Assembly: GCF_003286085.1 (NCBI RefSeq)
Contig: NW_020825313.1
Span: forward strand, 930,001 to 994,000
Reading direction: 5' to 3'
DNA from: Drosophila persimilis
Lineage: Eukaryota; Arthropoda; Insecta; Diptera; Drosophilidae
DNA: 64,000 bases
Part shown: positions 22,835 through 32,841 of the stretch, piece by piece
Position numbering within the stretch: position 1 is the stretch's first letter
How the letters are laid out: each line of letters starts with the position of its first letter
Translations under genes and position numbers: made by a program
The notes under the pieces: model-generated
What the model saw: the letters and a program-made list of their open reading frames with translations, nothing else
Told to the model about the DNA's origin: nothing
The model's database searches: none

Positions 22835-22838
22835 AATA

Positions 22839-23330
22839 AAATAATTATTACTGTAACGAGTCACGAAGAGAATCTTCGCACAATGAAGCTGGTGGTCGGC
22901 TAACTGAGAAGGAGTACGCGCTCGCTTCCACGGCTGGTCTCTGGTCGGAAATGGGGATGGGTTCTTTGGGGTAACCCTCCAGTTAGGTTGCTTCGTTCCT
23001 GCTGGTATTATTTTATTAAAATTCGCGTACTCTTTTTGGGAATGGGAGGGGGACAGACAAGGAAAGGATCGTTAGGGGTTCGGTAAGTATATTTGGGCAA
23101 AGATAGTATAGAGAAGGAATAGGGATCTACCACCGCGTCGAACATCTCTGTTTTGCTGGCACGGAGTCGTGCCACGCCCACCCTACCATGATCCTGAAAA
23201 GGCCAATAATAATATCAGGATCCCTGGAGTGTCCGGTATTGGTCATCCTATTTCGCTCCCGAGCGGCATGGTTCCCCCAAATACGGTAACGTCTAGCACA
23301 TATTCATCTTAACAATCATTTTATTAGAAA
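22839..23330 (-). repeat. Probable 5' LTR of the gypsy fossil (outer end uncertain)
   Basis: The DNA immediately upstream of the primer site on the minus strand must include the end of the 5' LTR. There is an AATAAA-type signal near 23015 on the minus strand. No second LTR copy exists in the window to set the outer border, so the right-hand coordinate is a guess. Confidence 0.4.
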
Positions 23331-25423
23331 CTATATTCAGATACCCTCATGTTACAAAAAAACACTAACAGAGAACTCCAAGACAAGGCTAAATGGACAA
23401 AAGTAGGAACGAAAAGCGTCACAAGAGATATAGCTATTAATTCTAGGGAATATTTAGATTAATAAATACGATAAGTATAAATAGTTATAAGTGCATATAC
23501 GATATTTTATATTGCGATATAAACTAATGATTTTTCCTTAAATAGAAAGATAATAATTCAGCGCCATATAGGTACACATGTCCCAGCACATCGGCTTCAG
23601 GGAGTAGTTGGACATACTATTCGTTTTACCAATCGTACTGTAAAGGCAGAAGGCCAATCAGCTGTGACTAGTTTAAAAGTGTGAGGTCAACGACCGACAA
23701 ACAGCTCTAGCAAAAAAAAACGAAGCTTTTGCCACGCTCGCGGAATTTTGGGAGGCAAAGAAAGGTAGTGTTGTTGGTATAGTATAAAGCTCACTCAGTT
23801 GTTGTTTGTGTTCCCGCGGCGAAAGATCTTTCGTAGCTGGGCGTGTCGCTGTGTGTGGGTGCATTAAGCTTTTACCTGCAAACCAAAAACAAAATCGTAC
23901 AGCACGTGCTGCATGGCATAAGCTCGCTGATGTGACCCGGCCGAGCGGACGCTTTTAAGCTCAAACTTTGAAACTTGTACAAAATGCATTTTCAAACTTT
24001 TCAGGTGTTGTTGGTTTTTTTTTTCTGTTTTTCTTTTCTGTCTACAATTATCACTAAGTATATCCAACTACACAAAAACGGACATATCACCGGACTGCGA
24101 GGGTCAAGGGAATGCGAGTCACGGGGGGGGATCTTACTGGCCTCAGTGGCTTTCAATGGGCTGTGTGTACATATGTATGTGAGCACATCTCTTTACTTTT
24201 TTGTTTTCGGGTACATTCAGCCTACATAATGACACTAACGAGCACCTATGACAAACACTGGCCTCAACTGCACTTTAACTAAACGTTGAACAGCTAGGCC
24301 CGAATCACGAGAAGAACAAGAGAGGCGATACCACTCAGGGTCGCCGGAAGGTTATGTACACACGTGGTGCACTATTTTTTTTTAGCCCGGTAGGAAAATT
24401 TCCGCTGCTTCGGTCCTACGCTGACTGCAAGTTCCGGGTTAACGCGCTTCTTGGCCCGGTTTTGAACGCGAAACGGTTACGCCAATTCGCCGCACTAAGC
24501 CCGGTCAGACGGCTGTCTTCGCCTCGCGCAGCCAAAGTTCACTGCCCGCGACTTGGTGGATCAGCTGGTTCGTAGTGCGGGGGCTTAAAGCTCGGGCTGC
24601 AGCTTCTGAATACTTCCCAAACTAAGTGCCGATTCTAATGTGGAATTCGAAAATACTGATCAGGCTACTTTTTCTAACAGTTCTTAATGCACATATTTAC
24701 CCTGTTGGAACTGGCACTGCGAAAATAGGGGGATGGGGTTGAGGTGCTAATTCCCTCTTTCTCCAGGTGTTTTTGTGTTGGGGCTGCTGACCTCCAAGCG
24801 GAAAATACAGAATAATTCGGAAAATCTAACTTCGAGGCTCGTAGCACTGTCGAAGGCCGGTACTCACGTTTTCGTTTAGAACCCAATCTGCTTTCTTGGG
24901 TTCTTTTTTTTCGATCTAGTGCACTTTTGTTTCACACACGGTGGTTTAATTTTATTTTTATTATTTTTTTCTCACCGCGCAACTGAATTCTTGTACGGCC
25001 ACGAGGAGAAAGAAAGATTTGGGCGGATCTACCGACCAACAAAAATTTGGTTCTCCGGATCTGCCTTTGCACGATCCTTCGCCATTCACCTTGAACGGTT
25101 ATGGAAATGGTGGGGAGATTTTTTTTTCGTTTTTACGCATATTCTTAATGTCACCCCTAGGTGGCGCTGGCCCCACATGACAAGGAACATTCAACATGTA
25201 ACACCACAAAAAGAAATTAAACCAACCTAACTATACACTAACTATCGGAAATAAACTTAATAATTAATAAGTATCTCGGTGAGGTGTGATATCTAATTAT
25301 ATAAATAATATAATATATATAAATATATAAATATAAATATCTAAATTATACAAATAACATCGGCCTACTTTCAGGCGAAGAAAAGTGATAGGCTTTCCTA
25401 TACGCCCGACAAGCAACCACTAC
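23331..25423. other. Low-repeat spacer without a recognised gene
   Basis: About 2.1 kb that I cannot match to other parts of the window. Open frames are short (up to ~100 codons) and show no recognisable domain. The right end is very AT-rich (25240-25360). Parts read like promoter/5' UTR DNA on the minus strand (see 24860-24990). It could be old host DNA or the outer part of a long LTR. Confidence 0.5.
24860..24990 (-). promoter_or_regulatory. Possible host 5' exon relic (initiator plus splice donor)
   Basis: On the minus strand a TTCAGTTGCG initiator-like site near 24985 is followed by ~120 bp of A-rich UTR-like DNA that ends in AAAACGTGAGT, a good splice-donor match near 24868. This resembles a Drosophila first exon, but these motifs are short and no downstream coding exon was found. 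Confidence 0.2.
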
Positions 25424-25552
25424 AGGCTCTGGCATCTTCGGCCACCCTCCACACACAAAATAACTATAATACAATTTATAACGTTTCGGAAATTATTAAT
25501 TCGTGAAATTATTGAACAATCATAGTCAGCGAAAAAGCTCGTTGTCTCAACA
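25424..25552 (+). repeat. BEL-B LTR remnant (3' part)
   Basis: The last 129 bp of the BEL-B LTR, from GGCTCTGGCATC to TTGTCTCAACA, are followed by GGTAA exactly as at the solo LTRs 32842-33325 and 36631-37114. This marks the left border of array 2. Confidence 0.85.
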
Positions 25553-27352
25553 GGTAAAATACCCCGTAAAAAATTTATCCGCGACAAGACGTGCGGTATT
25601 CGATATGTTCAGACGCTCGAAAGTACTATCAGTTCGTTGCGCTCCGAAAAGGAGAGATCCTGGAAAATTCGGACTTATGAGAATGGACATGGGTTCCATC
25701 CGCTCTGAACGTAGCAGATGATGGAGCAAAGTGCACCAAAGAATCGAGTTTCCAACCAGACCCGAGATGGTTCCCCGGTCCGCCGGTTCCTATTTGATGA
25801 AGAAGAATACTAGCCAACTGCACAGCTCAACTCGAGTAATCTTTTGCAACATGGAAGATGTCAACATCGTTATATACCGGATGGTCCAAGAAGAGGCTTA
25901 CTCTGAAGAAATGGCTCTTCTACGACAAGGAAGCATCGTGAGTAAGAAAAGTTTGATGTACAAAATATCGCGTATCTCAATGAAATAGGTGTGCCGAGAA
26001 TACGCGGCCGCATAGATAAGTCGATCCGCATAACAAGAAACCTGAAACGGCCTGTAATTATACCCGGCGGACATAACGTCACTAAACTAATCGGAAGTTT
26101 CAGCATCAGCTTACTGAGATCGTCGACAACGAGATGAGACAATTGTACCACATATCAGGACTGCGAGCAGGAGTTCGCGACATAGCGAAAACCTGCCAAA
26201 GATGTCGCAATAAAGGAGGGCTTCCAGAGGCACCGGAGATGGGAAGTTTACCACCAGAGAGGCTGGCAATCAACGAATTGCCATTCACAAACAGAGGTAT
26301 CGACTAATTTGGACCACTGGAGGTAAACGTAGGAAGATGACGCGAGCAACGATGGGGGGTACTATTCACGTGCCTCACCGTGCGAGCAGTACACATCGAA
26401 CTGGCAAATTCCCTGTCAACAGACGCCTTCATGCTCACATTTGAAATGTTCGTAGCCCGTCGAGGAGTGCCTAAGAGAATGGTGTCGGACAAAGGGACAA
26501 ACTTTCGAGGAGCCAGCCGATTACTATGAGAAGAAATCGAAAGAGTCCTACTGAACGAACTGGAAACCATGTACCCTCAAATAGAATGGTCCTTCATACC
26601 CCCAGGAGGACTCCATATGAGAGGTGCGTGGGAAAGGATGATTAGTTGGGTGAAATCCATACTAGCCGAATACAAAGGGCGACAGCAGCGCAATAAGAGT
26701 TATGCTTGGTAAGAGTTTTCATATTGCAGGGCAGATCGTGGCCAGCTTCAGAAAACGATGGCTGAAGGAATACCTACCGTGCCTTACGCCACGAACCAAG
26801 TGGCATGGACCTCCAACTAACCCCATCCAACTCGGAGACGTCGTGGTTCTAACAGACGAAACAAGCCACAAGATGCAGTTACCTGCAAGTAGCCAAGGAC
26901 GGGATCACTCGCAGCGCGGTGAATCGCACTGCATCTAGACTGCTAAGTCAGCCAATAGTTAAGCCAAGTTAGAAGTGAAGACAACGAATCCAACCATGGG
27001 CCAAGACGTAACTAGAAGCTTGGCACACATCACGACAAGTGACGAAGTTTGGCAGTATAAAATATACCCAAATACCTAAAATGTACCCAATAGCACAAAC
27101 ATTAACAGGAAGAAGAAGAGCATGAAGAAAGGCAGCGGTGAAAAGTTAAAACTGAAGCGGTACAAGTTTTTTAGCCCCTCTAATCTTTAATACCCCTGCC
27201 CCATTTTTTGTAACTTAAAGCATTATAAACTAGCAGTGAAAATACACCACACATAACATCTGAATAAAGCAAAACTTCAACTACAAAACAACAAACGCAG
27301 CGACAACACGGCGCGGTAATAGCTGGGTTTTGAGCTGCGGTGTTTTTTCGTC
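25553..27352 (+). mobile_element. BEL-C (BEL/Pao) fossil, copy 1: late pol plus 3' LTR-like end
   Basis: A ~50 bp RbfA stub is followed by BEL/Pao pol from late RNase H through integrase. Recognisable pieces are WVPS.LNVADD with RWF.GP (read in copies 2 and 3), RGRIDKLIRITRN, CQRCRNKGG, TVRAVHIELANSLSTDAF, SDKGTNFRGASR and KRWLKEYLPCLTPRTKWHGPP. A noncoding 3' LTR-like tail follows. It is broken, with at least four breaks, most of them shared by all copies. Confidence 0.8.
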
Positions 27353-28310
27353 AGTCTAGGCGATTTTTTAAGTCTCTTTATAGACAAGGAAACCTCTACA
27401 GGTTTCCCCCACAGTTGCTATATATTTTGAAAGATAGGTCCGTAGCGTTTTGCCGTTCCGAAAATTTCCTAATTATTCCACGGTCCATATGGGATGTTAT
27501 TTATAGCTTATTCCCACAGGCGACCATCCACCTCCCATTTCTGGAATGATCCGTAAGGTTAGGCCGCTCCGAATTTTGACTGGTTAGCTCTATGCGATAT
27601 TTAGCCGATGGTTTTCACATGCAACTCAGAATAACTCACATAGACGAATAAAAGATATTAAATGCGAAAATGTATGAATTGTTTGTGACAAAATGAACAA
27701 AAATACAACAACAAAAGCACTAAGGTATGTGTGCACAGTGTATGTACAGAATGATAACAATGTTTTAAAAATTTGTTTCTTTCGTACGGCTTAGCAAATT
27801 TTGTAATGGCTTATATAATCCTTTCCACCGACTGCTTAAAATCAGCAGAAGTGTTGCTCCGATCCGGCTGTTCTGTTATAGGCTTCGCATCTGTCAAAAA
27901 ATCCCACCGTTCCCTGTAGATGTGCTGTGTTGGAAAGGCTATTAGCCGCAGGTTTCTATGCGATGTTTGTTTGATAGTTTTCAAAGGCAACCCTTACACT
28001 GAACATTGATCACATCACGGGGGAGTCGTGGAATTTTTTGACAGATGTGAAACCTCGATTCCCACACTTCAATTTGGAAAATTTAAACAATTGTAAATTA
28101 TTCAATTGGCTATGTTATTGGCTATAATAAAGCAATCCATATATGTACAATAAACGTTACTCTTTGGACTCCCTTAAAAATTGCATCAGCTCTGTATGGA
28201 AAATGGTTTGGCTGCTAGCAATTTGCTGGTGTATCTCTCGCTTTGTTTTTTCGTGCTCATCTTTTAATCTCCAGAAGATTTTGCAATTAAGTCCGCTTTA
28301 GTGCGGCGCC
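27353..28310. mobile_element. PIF/Harbinger-related degenerate repeat H1
   Basis: It shares GGTCCGTAAGGTT, TTGCCGTTCCGAAAATTTCC and CGATGGTTTTCACATGCAACTC with the Harbinger element nested at 54766-55757, so it is probably an older member of the family. It lacks that nested insertion and so shows the empty site near 27882. A short minus-strand frame near its right end resembles the end of a Myb-like protein. Ends are not resolved. Confidence 0.55.
28157..28297 (-). pseudogene. Possible C-terminal relic of a Harbinger Myb-like protein
   Basis: A 46-codon open minus-strand stretch ends in TAA and reads FWRLKDEHEKTKREIHQQ, then ELMQFLRESKE. It is charged, helical and ends in a LMxFL motif common at the C-termini of Myb/MADF partner proteins of PIF/Harbinger elements. 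It is conserved at 56103-56247. The call is tentative because it is short. Confidence 0.3.
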
Positions 28311-28644
28311 TTGGTTGCAGAAATAATACTAGAGTTGCAGTTCTATCTGCCCTGGTCGACATTAAAGGAGTTATTTCAGGACACCCGTAAATCCGCAGCA
28401 CTATTCGAAATGTTTAGAGCGAGATTTTCCATTTATGCAGTCCATTTCGACATGCGTGTATTGTTTTTTTATATAATGGCTGCAAACAACTAATCATAAT
28501 AAGCAAATACATTCATGTATACTAATTACCACCAATTTCGGGTTCCGCCATTTTGTATCGTGTGTGCTGTATTTTTTTGTAGTCGTTTTAGTCTTAAGCG
28601 ATTTGAAATATGTCTAAGAGCGAACTATTTTGTATCATTGTTTT
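28311..28644 (+). other. RbfA 5' flank, copy II
   Basis: A 334 bp block from GCAGAAATAATACTAGAG to CATTGTTTT. It recurs at 46474-46800 and 56267-56593, always directly before RbfA sequence. It contains an ATG near 28610 that opens a short frame not in phase with RbfA. It may hold the old promoter and UTR of the gene. Confidence 0.6.
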
Positions 28645-28649
28645 GAAGG

Positions 28650-29020
28650 TGTTCGGAGCAGAACCCAGCCGATTAGCTGCTTACCAAATAGCACCTAATT
28701 CTTGGCCCTCAGCCGCTTATTTTGTTTGTTACTTATGTCTATGTTACTCATTTGTTTGTTAAAGCTTTGCGCGTGCTTGCCCTGCTAAACGCTCTCTGCC
28801 AGCTCGCTCTTCGCTATCTCCGCTTTGCGTCTGCCTACCGACGTCGGCTGAGCGAAGCTGCGCTTAGCGATCGGAGCGGCAATGTAAAGGGCAGGCAAGC
28901 CACACTTGCAATTTGGATGTCACGCATTAAAGAACATATCGCAATTTTATTTCTGCGCCGAGTTTTATTTAATTGGAATAATTAGTCGGCCGATTGGGGA
29001 TAAAAAACATTATCTCCACA
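28650..29020 (+). repeat. BEL-A 5' LTR
   Basis: 371 bp, TGTTCGG...CTCCACA. A GC-rich core near 28780-28880 (TCTGCCAGCTCGC, CCGACGTCGGCTGAGCG) is followed by an AATAAA-poor, AT-rich end. Its full partner is at 31717-32087 and a truncated one at 35743-36086. Confidence 0.95.
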
Positions 29021-29027
29021 TAAAATT

Positions 29028-29045
29028 TGGTGACCCCGACGTGAT
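29028..29045 (+). other. BEL-A primer-binding site, tRNA-Trp type
   Basis: TGGTGACCCCGACGTGAT, 7 bp after the LTR, complements the 3' end of Drosophila tRNA-Trp as I recall that sequence. BEL-B uses the same 18-mer. Confidence 0.8.
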
Positions 29046-29382
29046 CTCTGAGTTGCAGTGTCAATTAATAATCATTCGCGATCGACATTCGTTAGCCTTA
29101 AAAAATTTTCGGCGGTTAAGCACAATTCGGTGCTAAAACATACTTACATACACCTACATACACGCATTGCTGGCTATTAATTTCTCTGTCGCGACAATTC
29201 GGTCAGTGCAGTGCAGCGAACTCACTAATACACACAAGCTGAGTACAAAGCGGAATCGGACAGCTCGCACAGCCGCACAGCTAAAGGCATTAGCTGTAAT
29301 CCCTTTGCTTTCGGTTCCCACGTTTATACGTATACAGGGTATCTTTTTCGGTCGTGCTGAGTGACTCTTTTAAAACCTCAAC

Positions 29383-31056
29383 ATGGCAGCACCTGAGCCT
29401 ACCAATGTCGCGAACGCAGCAATGCCGAGTGATGTAGATTTCTACAAGCACAAGGCCGAGTCCATCGCGCGCCAACTAAAGGCCATAGATCGCTTTCTCA
29501 CCAAGAAAGAGCTTGCCGAGTTAGATGAGGCAGAACTTCAAGCTCGCTTAGAGCAAATCGAGCGAATGAATGCGGATTTCGATGCCGCTCAAACGAGCCT
29601 TGAAAGGCTGGATTTTCTGCAGTTAGCCCATGATGCCCGACTGGACTTCTCGAATGTTTATGTGAAGGTTAGGTCCAGGCTGTCGCGGGAGTTGATGGCT
29701 GCCCGCACGGTAAATGTTGCCAATTCAACGGCTCGGCATACTCTCGAGGGGAATTCGTCGTTGTTCGCCTATAATAGTATAGGCCGTTCTCGAATGCCCG
29801 AGTTGCAGCTTCCGCGATTCGGTGGGAACTACATGGATTGGCCAGAATTCCACTCGATGTTCTCGACAATGGTGCACAAAGACCATCGTATACCAATCAT
29901 CGAAAAATTCCAATATCTTCGTGGATGTCTAGATGGTGCTGCGCTGGGTACGATTCGTTCCTTGGAGCTTTCTGAGGAGAATTACGACAAGGCGCTGAAT
30001 TTACTAATGTTGCGATTCGATAATAAACTGTTACATTTTCAGGCACACGTCAAGGCTATTTTCGGGCTGCAAGGGGTGGAGAAGGGCTCGGCTATCGGCT
30101 TGCGCGCTCTCAGCGACAAAATCAATTCGCACTTGCGTGCACTTCAGACCTTGGCGACCCCGCAGGAGATTTCCGATGGGTTGCTGATCTTCATCATAGG
30201 CACGAAATTGGACCACAAGACCAAGGAGAAATGGGAAGAGAACTTGCCGACGTCAGGATTGCCTCGGTGGTCAAGCATGGCCTCATTCTTAGAAGCAAGA
30301 TGTCGGATGCTGGAAAATTTGGGATCGGCTATGGTAACAATTCCTAGCCAGCAGGTGGGAGAAAGTAAACCTGTCACCCTTATCACCTCCAGTAACAACC
30401 ATCCTAACCCCACATGTAACCATTGCAATTCCTCCGAGCATTACATATCGAGATGTCAGGCATTCCTGAATCTCTCTGCGTTTGAACGATACAAAGAAGC
30501 AAAGAAGAGCCGCTTGTGTTTGAACTGCCTCAACAAAGGCCATGAATTGCAAAGGTGCAGGTCAGGACTTTGCAGGCATTGCCAGGCCAAACATCACACG
30601 CTACTCCAAATTCCATCGGGAAATGGTGCTTCATCTTCCTCTTCACCGGCCGAGGAATCGATCCAGCAAGAGGCCGCGACTGTGCTTCTAGCAAGCGGGT
30701 GTTCTAGACCTCCCCCCTCGATCCAGAAGTCTCAGCCTAGCCAGAACGTGTTGCTACCTACTGCCCTCGTCCATGTAACAGATCGTTATGGAGCACTTAT
30801 CCCATGTCGTGCCCTTTTGGATTCTGCATCACAGGCAAACTTTGTAACATCTAGACTTGCTGATCAGTTGCAGTTGGATCATCGCTCGTCTTATGTTCAC
30901 ATCTCTGGAATCGGAGATTCCATTCTACCTTCGAGCAAGTCTGTACATATAGTTGTACAATCCCAGGACGCAAGCTATCGAGCTTCCTTCGCTGCAATTG
31001 TCACCAACTCAATTACGGAAATGCAGCCTTACTTCGGCATAGACGCAAAGGATTAG
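29383..31056 (+). CDS. BEL-A gag-protease
   Basis: A 557-residue open frame starting at ATG after a ~340 bp leader. Residues 15-110 form a charged helical region. Residues 135-290 fit the BEL/Pao gag domain (PRFGGNYMDWPEFHSMFSTMVH, FQYLRGCLDGAAL). Zinc knuckles follow at about 347-405 (CNHCNSSEHYISRC, CLNCLNKGHELQRC, CRHCQAKHHTLL). The retropepsin-like domain is near 455-550 with ALLDSASQANFVTSRLA; the usual DSG appears as DSA. It encodes a capsid-like protein and protease of a retroelement, not a host function. Confidence 0.85.
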   Translation: MAAPEPTNVANAAMPSDVDFYKHKAESIARQLKAIDRFLTKKELAELDEAELQARLEQIERMNADFDAAQTSLERLDFLQLAHDARLDFSNVYVKVRSRLSRELMAARTVNVANSTARHTLEGNSSLFAYNSIGRSRMPELQLPRFGGNYMDWPEFHSMFSTMVHKDHRIPIIEKFQYLRGCLDGAALGTIRSLELSEENYDKALNLLMLRFDNKLLHFQAHVKAIFGLQGVEKGSAIGLRALSDKINSHLRALQTLATPQEISDGLLIFIIGTKLDHKTKEKWEENLPTSGLPRWSSMASFLEARCRMLENLGSAMVTIPSQQVGESKPVTLITSSNNHPNPTCNHCNSSEHYISRCQAFLNLSAFERYKEAKKSRLCLNCLNKGHELQRCRSGLCRHCQAKHHTLLQIPSGNGASSSSSPAEESIQQEAATVLLASGCSRPPPSIQKSQPSQNVLLPTALVHVTDRYGALIPCRALLDSASQANFVTSRLADQLQLDHRSSYVHISGIGDSILPSSKSVHIVVQSQDASYRASFAAIVTNSITEMQPYFGIDAKD

Positions 31057-31059
31057 CCC

Positions 31060-31716
31060 ATGCCGAATAATCTAAAACTAGCTGATCCTAATTTCTCCAA
31101 GCCCCAACGTATCGATCTGTTCATAGGTTGTGGTTTGTTCTTCGATTTAATGTGCGTCGGACAGATTCGACTATCAGACCAATTGCCAACATTGCAGGAG
31201 ACAAAACTTGGTTGGATAGTGTCAGGTAGCATTAATAGCTCGGAGAATAAGCGTGCAGTTTTAGCCGCTTTTGAAAATTCCTCCTCCATCTCTAATGACG
31301 ATTTACTGCCCACAACGCTGGAGTACCAAAACTTAGAGCAGCAATGCAGGAAGCAGCTGCTCGAGTGCCAGGTGCAAGTGGAAAAACTGCGATCGGAGAA
31401 TCAGGAACTGCAGCGCGAACTTTTCGATATATTAAAAACCTACATATCCACGCTAAATGAAATTAAACTTTCAACAATTTCTACATTGCCAAATTTCCTA
31501 CCATTCTATGCAATTACAGAGGTTCCCGATGATCAAGATGTAATCACGACAAGGCACCTTCGTAAAGAAGCGCCGATTGCTGCATTCGACGATCATCCCA
31601 GCGTAGCCGCCAGCTGCGCCCAAGCAAGCATCTTCAAAAGGGCCGTTGGAAAAATAGCGGTTCTGCCTCTTCAGGATGGATCTGTTGAAAGCCTTTGCCT
31701 TCCAACGGGGGGTGAA
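31060..31716 (+). CDS. BEL-A downstream frame: protease tail, coiled coil, pol-like C-terminus
   Basis: The frame opens just after the gag-protease frame and runs on into the 3' LTR. Its start (IGCGLFFDLMCVGQI, LGWIVSGSIN) is the usual BEL/Pao sequence after the protease. Its end (IAVLPLQDGS...PTGGECS) matches the usual C-terminus of BEL polyproteins. Between them, about 31312-31500, lies a heptad-rich stretch (YQNLEQQCRKQLLECQ, VEKLRSENQELQREL) that does not look like BEL pol. It may be captured non-retroviral coding sequence. Confidence 0.6.
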
Positions 31717-32087
31717 TGTTCGGAGCAGAACCCAGCCGATTAGCTGCTTACCAAATAGCACCTAATTCTTGGCCCTCAGCCGCTTATTTTGTTTGTTACT
31801 TATGTCTATGTTACTCATTTGTTTGTTAAAGCTTTGCGCGTGCTTGCCCTGCTAAACGCTCTCTGCCAGCTCGCTCTTCGCTATCTCCGCTTTGCGTCTG
31901 CCTACCGACGTCGGCTGAGCGAAGCTGCGCTTAGCGATCGGAGCGGCAATGTAAAGGGCAGGCAAGCCACACTTGCAATTTGGATGTCACGCATTAAAGA
32001 ACATATCGCAATTTTATTTCTGCGCCGAGTTTTATTTAATTGGAATAATTAGTCGGCCGATTGGGGATAAAAAACATTATCTCCACA
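31717..32087 (+). repeat. BEL-A 3' LTR
   Basis: 371 bp and, by eye, identical to the 5' LTR. Its last eight bases TCTCCACA are repeated at 32290-32297, the far side of a later insertion. Confidence 0.95.
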
Positions 32088-32297
32088 GCATTTCTTTTCG
32101 TTTTTTAAAGTGAAGGGTAACAAAAATTGGAATTGCTGAAGATTCAAATGGTACTTTATACCCTTTGGAATCGGTAATTAAGATCGAAATTTCTTTTGGA
32201 GACCATATTTCAATGGGATAATATTCAATATTGTAGAATTGTATAAGTTGCTCTTTTCCATTATAATGTAATACTCGAAGACATCGAGGTCTCCACA
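32088..32297. mobile_element. 210 bp insertion with 8 bp target duplication
   Basis: The end of the BEL-A LTR, TCTCCACA, appears at 32080-32087 and again at 32290-32297, after which the true flank GAAGGGTTGC resumes. The paralogous locus at 36079-36095 lacks this DNA, so 202 bp plus an 8 bp duplication were inserted. The insert is AT-rich, has no clear terminal inverted repeats and no long open frame. An 8 bp duplication is typical of hAT or P-type elements, but the family is not identified. Confidence 0.75.
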
Positions 32298-32841
32298 GAA
32301 GGGTTGCATTTTATTTACCGCCACAAATTGCCATTGCAAGAGTCTTAACTCAGATTCAACGTCCTTGTATGCGAACTAAAGTCACCTACACACACTCCGA
32401 TAATGTGATACGCCAGAGCAAAATTCTTGAAAAATTGTTTGGACATCGCTTGACGGGCAGTAAGAAGCGCTGGTATCCCTTGGAGAATAATAATGCTGTC
32501 AGCTGTAGCGGTATTCAGCAACCGAGCTTTGTATTTCAAGGCTCTTCATTTGGAAAATTTTCCCCGTATACCAAAAAGCACAACACCCGTCGTATATCCG
32601 TGTTAAACAAGTCGTTCATGACAAAAATCACAGACATGTTATCCACTCAAGCGGCAGTCCAATCGATTGTAGGATTAGGCCTGCATGTTACCCGTGTGAA
32701 GATTTCAAGCGACCTCTCCCATATCAATGTATATTGGCTGAGCCGCACAGATGAACAAGAAGGAGGTGCTCCCGAAACAGAGCTGTGGCACTATAGCAGT
32801 CAACTCCAACATGAGCTCACACAACTGCGTCTTATGGGTAA
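32298..32841 (+). pseudogene. RbfA-like (mitochondrial ribosome-binding factor A) fragment R1
   Basis: A plus-strand frame from ATG 32369 (MRTKVTYTHSDNVIRQSKIL) reads into the RbfA fold: MTKITDMLSTQAA, GLHVTRVKISSDLSHINVYW, then LWHYSSQLQHELTQLRLMG. The SSDLSHINVYW strand is a hallmark of RbfA, which binds the small ribosomal subunit during assembly; the N-terminal extension fits the mitochondrial form. The frame is split by a solo BEL-B LTR after LMG and resumes briefly at 33326-33375 (KFIRDKTCGI) before BEL-C takes over. Upstream codons stay open to the BEL-A border but contain no ATG, so the native start is not clear. The open frame seen here ends at 32911 inside the LTR. Confidence 0.8.

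Larger units (their letters stand above)
18926..22838 (-). mobile_element. Ty3/gypsy LTR retrotransposon fossil, 3'-truncated
   Basis: On the minus strand the order is primer-binding site, ~1 kb leader, gag, aspartic protease and reverse transcriptase. The element is cut by the array at 18925, so RNase H, integrase and the 3' LTR are not in the window. Gag and protease-RT frames are each long and open, so decay is modest; truncation is the main defect. The 5' LTR probably lies to the right of 22838. The RING-bearing gag and the tRNA-Lys primer site set it apart from the BEL elements of the window. Confidence 0.9.
28650..32087 (+). mobile_element. BEL-A: young, short BEL/Pao element with identical-looking LTRs
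   Basis: LTRs 28650-29020 and 31717-32087 are both 371 bp, start TGTTCGGAGC, end CTCCACA, and I see no difference between them. The left 5 bp flank is GAAGG (28645-28649); the matching GAAGG stands at 32298, just beyond a later 210 bp insertion. Internal DNA is only 2.7 kb: gag plus protease, then a second frame with no recognisable reverse transcriptase or integrase. It thus looks like a whole-ended but non-autonomous element. Identical LTRs indicate a very recent insertion, into the 5' edge of the RbfA copy. Confidence 0.9.

Noticed and set aside
23673-24575. Several 60-84 codon frames on both strands as host genes
   Set aside because: No recognisable domain, no consistent codon pattern and no clear exon structure.
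26106-26570. Minus-strand frames of 60 and 88 codons that recur in all BEL-C copies
   Set aside because: They are antisense to the BEL-C integrase region.
28722-28985. 87-codon frame starting MFVTYVYVTHLFVK, seen three times
   Set aside because: It lies wholly within the BEL-A LTR; recurrence reflects LTR copies.
29290-30552. Minus-strand frames opposite BEL-A gag
   Set aside because: Antisense to a long, well-supported gag-protease frame.
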